From CAG-488 sp963625295 (GTDB lineage: Bacteria > Bacillota > Clostridia > Oscillospirales > Acutalibacteraceae): 13,744 bases of DNA. Numbering within the stretch: position 1 is the stretch's first letter; the number at the start of each line of letters is the position of its first letter. This document shows positions 5,840 through 10,900 of this stretch, one piece after another. The notes under the pieces are model-generated. The model was not told the origin of the DNA, searched no databases, and was given only the letters and a program-made list of their open reading frames with translations. The DNA is taken from assembly GCA_963625295.1 (NCBI GenBank), contig CAVFTC010000053.1, forward strand, positions 1 through 13,744, given 5' to 3'. The position numbers and the translations under genes are program-made.

Positions 5840-5877
5840 GGCGATACCGCACACCTCAATTGTGCGGTATTGCCTTA
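5837..5877. repeat. 41-bp deletion derivative of the local MITE-like element
   Basis: It begins TAAGGCGATACCGCACA and ends TGTGCGGTATTGCCTTA, forming a near-perfect 16-bp stem (one G-T pair). The bases after the left CCGCACA match the sequence next to the right end of the full elements (CCGCACACCTAAATTG in the 7950 copy), so the element seems to have lost its middle between two CCGCACA repeats. The hairpin directly follows the protease stop codon and may stabilise that mRNA 3' end. It has no U-run. Confidence 0.6.
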
Positions 5878-5913
5878 AAGAAAATCGGCAGTAGTGAAAA
5901 TGCTACTGCCGAT
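5877..5913 (-). terminator. Intrinsic terminator for the phosphoesterase / small membrane protein genes
   Basis: A perfect 11-bp stem, ATCGGCAGTAG (5884-5894) and CTACTGCCGAT (5903-5913), has an 8-nt loop. Read on the - strand it is followed by TTTTCTTT, which makes a good Rho-independent terminator in that direction. The + side has only a weak T-rich tail, so it may serve the protease gene less well. Confidence 0.75.
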
Positions 5914-5928
5914 AGATTTATATTCGAT

Positions 5929-5950
5929 TTTGTGCGGTATTGCCTTTATT
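5929..5950 (-). repeat. Solo end of the local repeat family at the 3' end of the small gene
   Basis: Reads TTGTGCGGTATTGCCTTTAT and matches the right terminus of the full elements. It also forms a direct repeat (20 of 22 positions) with 6247-6268 on the other side of the small gene. The stop codon of that gene (5948-5946) lies inside it. Confidence 0.55.
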
Positions 5951-6233
5951 CCGCCGTTACAATGTCGGCAAGCCTTGTTCCCTGAACCTCATCGGCACGG
6001 GCAACAGAGGTTTCCCCCGTGTTGACATTGACGGTATTAACAAATCCGATTCCGCTCATTTTAAGGCTGACAATAAGAAGAATCAAAAGACAAAGCACGG
6101 TGATACCGATCATTGAAAGAGCGGTAGCCTTGCCTTTTTTTGCTTTATCGCAGGCTTTAACATACTGATCCATGCGCTTCTGAGCGTCGTTAAGATCAAT
6201 ACCAGTTGCTTGTTCTGCTTTTTTCTTTGCCAT
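5946..6233 (-). CDS. Small single-helix membrane protein of unknown function
   Basis: 95 residues that I do not recognise. The N-terminus is hydrophilic and lysine-rich (residues 1-36, including NDAQKRMDQYVKACDKAKKG). One transmembrane helix follows (about 37-58, ALSMIGITVLCLLILLIVSL), then a 35-residue polar tail with a TVNVNTGET segment. The topology is probably N-in/C-out from the lysine cluster. ATG 6233 has GGAG about 9 nt upstream and its own exact-consensus promoter (6294-6266). It lies directly downstream of the phosphoesterase gene and ends at an intrinsic terminator. Both flanks carry direct copies of a repeat-family end, so its mRNA would begin and end with related sequence. Confidence 0.75.
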   Translation of the reverse strand: MAKKKAEQATGIDLNDAQKRMDQYVKACDKAKKGKATALSMIGITVLCLLILLIVSLKMSGIGFVNTVNVNTGETSVARADEVQGTRLADIVTAE

Positions 6234-6246
6234 GTCATCAACTCCG

Positions 6247-6268
6247 TTTGTGCGGTACTGTCTTTATT
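6247..6268 (-). repeat. Solo end of the local repeat family in the 5' leader of the small gene
   Basis: TTGTGCGGTACTGTCTTTAT differs by two bases from the copy at 5929-5950. It overlaps the start of the -10 box (6271-6266) and makes up most of the predicted leader of the small membrane protein mRNA. Confidence 0.5.
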
Positions 6269-6294
6269 ATACAACAAGTGCTTTCTTTTGTCAA
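6266..6294 (-). promoter_or_regulatory. Consensus promoter of the small membrane protein gene
   Basis: Read on the - strand: TTGACA (6294-6289), 17-bp spacer, TATAAT (6271-6266), an exact match. The -35 box abuts the stop codon of the phosphoesterase gene (6297-6295). The small gene can therefore be expressed strongly and independently of its upstream neighbour. Confidence 0.85.
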
Positions 6295-7905
6295 TTACGG
6301 CTGTACGGTAATCGGTCTGTCCTCATTTTCATGTTCAAATGAGATAAAGTTGTTTCTCTTTGCGTATGCCCATCTCATATCAAAAAGCTCGCAAGCCGGA
6401 GCCGGCATATAAAGCTGGTCGTGAAGTCGGAGAACCTTGGCACAGATCGTTTTTTCTTCGCCGTTTACAATTGTCTTGTCGCTGTTTTCAAAAAATTCCA
6501 CCCTTTTGCCGTAAACCTCAAGGGTGATTTTGCCCTTTTCTTTGTGGACATAGCCGCCGATGTAGCCGATAAGCGTGCCGAAGCAAGCGTACCACATTCC
6601 GTCAATGCTTTCGCAGGGGACGGGGTACTGGCAAAGACCCATAAGTGCGCCCTTGAATGTCATTCTTGTCTGATTGAATTTCGGCGCAACGGCATACGGT
6701 GTGATCTCGTCTCTGCCCTTGTCGATAGTGCATCGGTCAACGATTCTGCCGTCCTCGACAATTTTCGAGGTGAGTGTCATTTTGTCGCCGTCAACCTCGA
6801 CGATTGCGACAACCGAAACAGGCTCTTCCTCACAGTAGAATGCGGAATGCCAAACCTTGGAGAGTGCTCTTGTTCCCGGAGGGTTTTGGTTTGAGTTACC
6901 GAGCATATAGTGAACCGTACCCTGCGACGGGCGCTCAAAAAGCTCTTCGCTTCTTCTCGGGAAGCTTCGTGAAAAATTGTGCTCATGACCGGAGAAAACA
7001 ACATCGAGCATTTCAAAGCCCTCGGTCATCATGGGATAAGCGTCGTAGTTGGCGCAGTTTGAGCCTGAATAGCAGATCGGAAAATGATATGTACCGATGT
7101 TCCACTGTCTGCGGTTTTTGTTCATATCGTTTATCATCCACTCGTTAACATCCTCCGGACCGTTGATTCCGATCATCTGGAAATGGACATTGCCGTAGTT
7201 GAAGGTATAGTTTTCGGTTTTCCAACTCTCCGGACCGTCATAGGCATATGAGCCTCTGAACTGATTGTCAAAGAACTCGGCAGGCTCGGCATAATATCTG
7301 CCTGTTTCGTTTACCGGATCTCTGAAGCCCCTGTTGTCATGGTTGCCGAGAGCCATCTGAAAAGGAATGCTCTCAACAATGCCCTTCATGCCGTCAAATG
7401 TTCCGTTCCACTGAACCTCATGCTGTCCGCAGTTCGTATTGTCACCGCCGGTGAGTATAAATCTTGCGTCCGGATTTTCAGCAAGAACCTTTTTGAGAAT
7501 TCCCGTAAAGTATGAATAATCGGGGCTTATCAGGTCGCCCTTCTGCTGGTCGGAAACACAGATAAACTTGAATTTCGTAAGATTTTCAGGCTCTGTTGTA
7601 AAGCTGAATTCCTCGCTTCTGTACTCGTCGTTACCGCAGGTGTAAAAATACCTTGTATCGGGCTTAAGCCCGGTGAGCTTTACCCAAAACATATTGCTAA
7701 CATCGACATCGCTCTTGAAAACATCGGTGTCGGCGTCGGTGCGCTTAACCTCGTCCGAGCCGTCCTCACGGTAAAGAACATAACCGCTTTTAACATCAAC
7801 GCTTGTTCTCCAAGTGATATTCATCGTTGTTTTGGCATCGTCGGCGATGCTGATAAAAATATGATCGGGTTGAGGAGTTGAGCCTCCGAACGGTTTTGTT
7901 GACAT
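6295..7905 (-). CDS. Purple-acid-phosphatase-like metallophosphoesterase with C-terminal stalk-like domain
   Basis: 536 residues. The N-terminal fibronectin-III-like domain (about 12-104; MNITWRTS, LTGLKPDTRYFY, FSFTTEP) is the usual N-domain of purple acid phosphatases. The catalytic domain has the metal motifs in order: SDQQ (D119), GGDN (D155, N156), GNHD (N188, H189), TYHFP (H274) and GHEHNFSR (H307, H309). Residues from about 410 to 530 (LMGLCQYPVPCE, GKRVEFFENSDKTIVNGEEK, LYMPA) resemble a copper-amine-oxidase N-type stalk domain. It should hydrolyse phosphomonoesters or diesters. No signal peptide is seen (N-terminus MSTKPFGGSTPQ), which is unusual for this extracellular family. The start has AAAGGAG upstream. 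The leader contains a whole repeat element (7950-8115). Confidence 0.88.
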   Translation of the reverse strand: MSTKPFGGSTPQPDHIFISIADDAKTTMNITWRTSVDVKSGYVLYREDGSDEVKRTDADTDVFKSDVDVSNMFWVKLTGLKPDTRYFYTCGNDEYRSEEFSFTTEPENLTKFKFICVSDQQKGDLISPDYSYFTGILKKVLAENPDARFILTGGDNTNCGQHEVQWNGTFDGMKGIVESIPFQMALGNHDNRGFRDPVNETGRYYAEPAEFFDNQFRGSYAYDGPESWKTENYTFNYGNVHFQMIGINGPEDVNEWMINDMNKNRRQWNIGTYHFPICYSGSNCANYDAYPMMTEGFEMLDVVFSGHEHNFSRSFPRRSEELFERPSQGTVHYMLGNSNQNPPGTRALSKVWHSAFYCEEEPVSVVAIVEVDGDKMTLTSKIVEDGRIVDRCTIDKGRDEITPYAVAPKFNQTRMTFKGALMGLCQYPVPCESIDGMWYACFGTLIGYIGGYVHKEKGKITLEVYGKRVEFFENSDKTIVNGEEKTICAKVLRLHDQLYMPAPACELFDMRWAYAKRNNFISFEHENEDRPITVQP

Positions 7906-7949
7906 GATACACAGTCTCCTTTGCTAAACGAATGAATTGAACGATTATC

Positions 7950-8115
7950 TAAGGCAATACCGCACAATTAAGGAGTACGCCTTGCTTGAATATGTTTCCG
8001 TCATGTTGCCCAAAAACTCCTTGACTTGCGTCAGCAAGCCTACAAAATTTTTATACAACCTGACGAAAAATCTTACTGCGCAATCCGCACACCTAAATTG
8101 TGCGGTATCGCCCTA
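7950..8115. mobile_element. MITE-like non-coding element, copy A (166 bp)
   Basis: Terminal inverted repeats TAAGGCAATACCGCACAATT and AAATTGTGCGGTATCGCCCTA bound a 166-bp element that aligns end to end with 9031-9197. Inside there is an imperfect inverted repeat (about 7999-8019 with 8045-8065, CGTCATG...CCTGACG) enclosing a CTTGC-GTCA-GCAAG hairpin. No reading frame of note is present. It stands between the phosphoesterase start codon and its likely promoter. No target-site duplication is clear. Confidence 0.75.
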
Positions 8116-8126
8116 ATACAGTATAT

Positions 8127-8155
8127 ATCATAGCAAAAATGTCATGTTTTGTAAA
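8127..8155 (-). promoter_or_regulatory. Likely promoter of the phosphoesterase gene
   Basis: Read on the - strand: TTTACA (8155-8150), 17-bp spacer, TATGAT (8132-8127). A start near 8120 would give a leader of about 215 nt that includes the whole element A. No better promoter was found between the element and the gene. Confidence 0.5.
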
Positions 8156-8186
8156 TAGTCAAAAAGCCCTCATTAGGGCAATGTCA

Positions 8187-8337
8187 TTGACTTATGGCAT
8201 CTTTATGCTATTATCCAAGGCAGGATGAAATAGATATTAGATGATGATACTCTATTTTATTTTGCGAAATTGTCGATAAAAATGTTTTTGCCAATAGCGA
8301 ATTTTTGATTGAATTCGGCGGCGATATGTGCTACAAT
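8187..8337 (+). promoter_or_regulatory. Promoter region of the HAD gene (two candidates)
   Basis: The distal candidate is TTGACT (8187-8192), 16 bp, TATTAT (8209-8214). The proximal candidate is TTGAAT (8309-8314), 17 bp, TACAAT (8332-8337) with a TG extension before the -10 box. The proximal one would start transcription just before the Shine-Dalgarno sequence GGTGA (8344-8348). Sequence alone does not decide between them, and both may be used. Confidence 0.45.
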
Positions 8338-8352
8338 AATTCCGGTGATTTT

Positions 8353-9033
8353 ATGAATGATATCAAGGCTGTTTTTATCGACATTGACAACACGCTGCTG
8401 GACTTCAACAAATGTGCTCTTTGGTCGATGAAAAAGGCGTTTGCAGACTACGGACTGAATTTTGAAGATTCGATGTTTGACACATTTAACGTGATAAACA
8501 ACCGTCTTTGGCTCAGAATCGAAAAGGGTGAGCTGACCAAGGAGGAGCTTTACGCCTGCCGCTGGAACATGATTTTTGCCCTGCTCGGCATTGAGGTTGA
8601 CGGCGTTGAGTTTGAAAATGTGTTTTATTCCCATCTGACCGAGAGCGCCGAGCCGGTTGACGGTGCGCTTGAGCTGCTTAAATATCTTCACGGCAAATAT
8701 CTTGTCTGTGCGGCAAGCAACGCTTCGTATGCGCAGCAGATAAAACGGCTCGGAAACGCCGGAATGACCGAATATCTCGACGAAATTTTTATCTCGGAGA
8801 AAATCGGTTTTCCCAAGCCGAAAAAGGAATTTTTTGAACGGTGCTTTGAAAAAATCCGCCCGATTGCGCCGTCAGAAACGGTGATGATAGGCGATTCGCT
8901 GACCGCAGACATCGAGGGCGGCGCAGCGTTTGGAATGAAAACCTGCTGGTACGACCACAATTTGACAAACGAACACTCGGATTTGCCCGATTTCACCGTT
9001 TGCTCACTCTCGGAAATAAAAGATTATCTTTAA
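8353..9033 (+). CDS. HAD-superfamily hydrolase, YjjG/YfnB-type nucleotidase-like
   Basis: 226 residues from ATG 8353, which has GGTGA upstream. An in-frame TTG at 8305 would add 16 residues before the conserved start and was rejected. The HAD motifs are: FIDIDNTLLDF (nucleophile D10, acid/base D12), AASNAS (motif II), the lysine of IGFPKPKKEFF (motif III), and MIGDSLTADIEGG (motif IV). The helical cap with NNRLWLRIEKGELTKEEL resembles the noncanonical pyrimidine nucleotidases YjjG and YfnB, which dephosphorylate nucleoside monophosphates. Other HAD phosphatases are possible. It is cytoplasmic and monocistronic, lying between two MITE-like elements. Its stop TAA is the first three bases of element B. 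Confidence 0.88.
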   Translation: MNDIKAVFIDIDNTLLDFNKCALWSMKKAFADYGLNFEDSMFDTFNVINNRLWLRIEKGELTKEELYACRWNMIFALLGIEVDGVEFENVFYSHLTESAEPVDGALELLKYLHGKYLVCAASNASYAQQIKRLGNAGMTEYLDEIFISEKIGFPKPKKEFFERCFEKIRPIAPSETVMIGDSLTADIEGGAAFGMKTCWYDHNLTNEHSDLPDFTVCSLSEIKDYL

Positions 9034-9197
9034 GGCAACACCGCACAAATTGGTGCGCACGCCTTGCTTGAAGCTGTTTCCGTCATGCTGCACAAAAATT
9101 TCTTGACTTGCGTCAGCAAGCCTGCAAAATTTTTGTACAACCTGACGAAAAATCTTACTGCGCAATTCGCACACCCCAATTGTGCGGTATTGCCTTA
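9031..9197. mobile_element. MITE-like non-coding element, copy B (167 bp)
   Basis: It begins TAAGGCAACACCGCACAAAT and ends CAATTGTGCGGTATTGCCTTA. It aligns along its whole length with copy A with scattered substitutions. The inner inverted repeat CGTCATGCTGCACAAAAATT / AATTTTTGTACAACCTGACG is better kept than in copy A, and the CTTGC-GTCA-GCAAG hairpin is intact. It begins at the HAD stop codon, ends about 20 bp before the rpe -35 box, and may act as a spacer or terminator-like structure between the two genes. Confidence 0.75.
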
Positions 9198-9216
9198 ATA
9201 AGCGTTTGATTTTTTC

Positions 9217-9245
9217 TTGACCTCGGGCGCATTTAATTATATAAT
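9217..9245 (+). promoter_or_regulatory. Promoter of rpe
   Basis: TTGACC (9217-9222), 17-bp spacer, TATAAT (9240-9245). The predicted start near 9252 gives a 30-nt leader with GGAAGGG (9267-9273) before ATG 9282. Confidence 0.8.
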
Positions 9246-9281
9246 ATATTTTGATTTACACAGAATGGAAGGGTGCTTCTT

Positions 9282-9926
9282 ATGATACTTATCGCTCCGT
9301 CGATTCTCTCCTGCGATTTTTCAAAAATGGGAGAGGAAACCGCACGCATGGACGCCTGCGGCGCAGACTGGATTCATATTGATGTTATGGACGGCCATTT
9401 TGTGCCGAACCTAACCTTCGGTGCGCCCGTTGTAAAGTGCATAAGAAAATGCAGCGACAAAATTTTTGACTGCCACCTGATGATAAGCGAGCCGCTCAAG
9501 TATGTTGACGATTTTGTCAAGGCCGGTGCGGATATAATTGACTTTCATGTTGAATCGGATTCGCCGATTGACGAAACCCTTGATAAAATTATTTCAAGCG
9601 GCTGCAGAGCCGGTCTTGCGGTTAAACCGAACACACCCGTTGAGACGGTTTTCCCCTATCTCGACAAGCTGAGCATGGTTCTTATCATGACCGTTGAGCC
9701 GGGCTTCGGCGGTCAGAAATTCATGGGTGACATGATGGGTAAAATTGTCGCCCTGCGCAAGGAATGTGCAGAGCGAGGCATTGATATTGACATTCAGGTT
9801 GACGGTGGAATTTCCGAAGCGACCGCACCGACAGCCATTGAGGCAGGCGCAAATGTCCTTGTTGCAGGCAGTGCAATCTTTGGCTCACCCGACCCTGCGA
9901 AAACCATTGAAGCGCTTAGAGGTTAA
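9282..9926 (+). CDS. rpe: Ribulose-phosphate 3-epimerase
   Basis: 214 residues, the normal length for this (beta/alpha)8 enzyme, which interconverts ribulose 5-phosphate and xylulose 5-phosphate in the pentose phosphate pathway. Key residues are in place: S7 (APSILSCDF), H32 and D34 (WIHIDVMDGHFVPN), M36, H65 (DCHLMI), the phosphate-binding loop VEPGFGGQKF (138-147) and the second catalytic aspartate D174 (VDGGI), followed by VAGSAIFG. ATG 9282 was chosen over an in-frame GTG at 9273 because GGAAGGG lies 8 nt before it and the family starts at (I)xIAPSIL. Here rpe stands alone with its own promoter and is not clustered with rsgA/prkC. Its stop codon overlaps that of the convergent mecA-like gene. 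Confidence 0.96.
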   Translation: MILIAPSILSCDFSKMGEETARMDACGADWIHIDVMDGHFVPNLTFGAPVVKCIRKCSDKIFDCHLMISEPLKYVDDFVKAGADIIDFHVESDSPIDETLDKIISSGCRAGLAVKPNTPVETVFPYLDKLSMVLIMTVEPGFGGQKFMGDMMGKIVALRKECAERGIDIDIQVDGGISEATAPTAIEAGANVLVAGSAIFGSPDPAKTIEALRG

Positions 9927-10435
9927 AGCTCTCGCCAATGCTCATGGGTATGAGCGACGGCAAGACCGCTTTTGCCGATGGATTTTGCATATTCATTGAG
10001 CATTCGTTGAAGCTCGGTTGCCGTTTCCGTCGGAAGCTCAAGGCGGTATTTATTTTCAAGCGTGAATATTCGCCGTGAGTTATCGGGCAGAAATTGCATA
10101 AAATCAAGCAGATCGTCAAGCTTTTCAAACTCATAAATCCGTGTCGGGTTCGCCTTTGAAATCACGGTTTCGCTCCTTTTGTTCGTGCCGCTTGCAACGG
10201 TGAACATCAAAAGGCAGCCGCCTTCGGTGTCCGGCGCAGCCTCGATCATAAGGTTGCCGGAGGGATCGACATCACGACCCGTGTCACGGCGAACGGTGTC
10301 GAGAATCGTCCATATCACACGCCTTGTTTCAATGTTGGAATAGTCCATTTCATCATATGTAATATCGAGGTCTTTCATCTCGTCGCAGCTTAACCCAACG
10401 ATAAATTTATTGCTGCTTATCGGTTGAATATCCAT
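9923..10435 (-). CDS. mecA: MecA-type ClpC adaptor protein
   Basis: 170 residues with the MecA two-domain plan. The N-terminal substrate-binding domain (about 1-82) contains ISSNKFIVGLSCDEMKDLDI, TRRVIWTILDTVRRDTG and the strand GNLMIEAAPDTEGGCLLMFT. After a short linker, the C-terminal ClpC-binding domain (about 100-170) contains RIYEFEKLDDLLDFMQFL, NKYRLELP and LNEYAKS, and ends VAHTHEHWREL. MecA proteins hand substrates to the ClpCP protease and, in Bacillus, control competence. This copy is shorter than the roughly 220 residues of B. subtilis MecA because the acidic linker is reduced, as in some clostridial homologues. ATG 10435 has AGGAGA upstream. The gene is convergent with rpe, and the two stop codons share TTAA. 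The substrate is unknown. Confidence 0.82.
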   Translation of the reverse strand: MDIQPISSNKFIVGLSCDEMKDLDITYDEMDYSNIETRRVIWTILDTVRRDTGRDVDPSGNLMIEAAPDTEGGCLLMFTVASGTNKRSETVISKANPTRIYEFEKLDDLLDFMQFLPDNSRRIFTLENKYRLELPTETATELQRMLNEYAKSIGKSGLAVAHTHEHWREL

Positions 10436-10466
10436 TTTCGCATCTCCTCATAAGCTTGTTAATTAC

Positions 10467-10495
10467 AGTATAGGATCGTTAAAATCGGTATTCAA
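10467..10495 (-). promoter_or_regulatory. Promoter of the mecA-like gene
   Basis: Read on the - strand: TTGAAT (10495-10490), 17-bp spacer, TATACT (10472-10467). The start point is near 10460, followed by an AGGAGA ribosome binding site. Confidence 0.6.
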
Positions 10496-10527
10496 CCATC
10501 AAAATATGGTAAATCCAATTTAAGAGC

Positions 10528-10547
10528 CGACATTATATTATATGTCG
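10528..10547. promoter_or_regulatory. Palindrome over the likely -10 region of the GH13 operon
   Basis: CGACAT (10528-10533) and ATGTCG (10542-10547) flank TATATTAT, which contains a TATTAT -10 candidate (10536-10541). There is no good -35 box at 16-18 bp. A weak -10 inside a palindrome would fit an operator for a regulator, but this is a guess from a single site. Confidence 0.35.
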
Positions 10548-10564
10548 CTCTCGGGAGTAAAAGC

Positions 10565-10900
10565 ATGGAAAAATACCAAAAATATAATAAACGCCGCCGC
10601 AGTATCACGGAGTTCCGCTCCTCCTACAGCGACAATAAAAAATATTTCATCAGCACGGACAGAAAAAGCTCTTGGATGCCTGTGGTGAAGTACATTGTTA
10701 TTGCCGTTTTCTTCGTAATATTCGTCGTTGCGGGATTCCTGATAACGGACGCTTTGCTCGAAATTTCCGAAGCGCCCTACGCCGCAGAAAATACGACGGT
10801 TTCCGAGGATAAAACGGAAATCGACAAGAAATATTTTGAAAATATCGTTACAAAAACGCCCGATGAAATCACTACGGGCAGCAAAGGTTCGACAGATTGA
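10565..10900 (+). CDS. Small single-helix membrane protein, first gene of GH13 operon
   Basis: 111 residues that I cannot assign to a family. A basic cytoplasmic N-terminus (KYNKRRRSITEFRS, residues 6-19) leads to one transmembrane helix (about 39-62, PVVKYIVIAVFFVIFVVAGF) and a short acidic, Ser/Thr-rich extracytoplasmic tail (ENTTVSEDKTEIDKKYFENI, 75-94). ATG 10565 follows GGGAG (10553-10557) at good spacing. The stop TGA overlaps the ATG of the GH13 gene by one base, so translation is probably coupled. The same layout (basic N-terminus, helix, Thr-rich tail) is seen at the N-terminus of the LCP-like protein two genes on, which suggests that both sit in the same membrane context. Confidence 0.8.
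   Translation: MEKYQKYNKRRRSITEFRSSYSDNKKYFISTDRKSSWMPVVKYIVIAVFFVIFVVAGFLITDALLEISEAPYAAENTTVSEDKTEIDKKYFENIVTKTPDEITTGSKGSTD

Noticed and set aside
5906..5916. CTGCCGATAGA shared with the small RNAs, suggesting a third RNA copy near 5900
   Set aside because: The 11-nt match is isolated; the rest of the region is an intrinsic terminator with no promoter of the small-RNA type.
8161..8179. GCCCT-catt-AGGGC hairpin followed by TTTTT on the - strand as a terminator
   Set aside because: Only a 5-bp stem, and no - strand gene lies upstream to be terminated.
8166..8225. Relic of the toxin-like module: GCCCTCATTAGGG (8166-8178) resembles the leader hairpin at 289-301 and is followed by a 15-codon hydrophobic frame at 8181
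   Set aside because: The similarity is 13 bp with one mismatch, the ribosome binding site would be only 2 nt from the ATG, and no antisense promoter or terminator follows. Too weak to call.
8257..8691. 144-aa reading frame on the - strand opposite the HAD gene
   Set aside because: It lies antisense to a gene with clear HAD motifs, and its own sequence has no recognisable domain, promoter or ribosome binding site.
9113..9168. Outward promoter inside element B (TTGACT near 9102)
   Set aside because: No -10 box at acceptable spacing on either strand; the rpe promoter outside the element is far better.
9273..9281. Longer rpe start at GTG 9273
   Set aside because: It would start inside the Shine-Dalgarno sequence GGAAGGG and adds residues not expected before the conserved IAPSIL strand.
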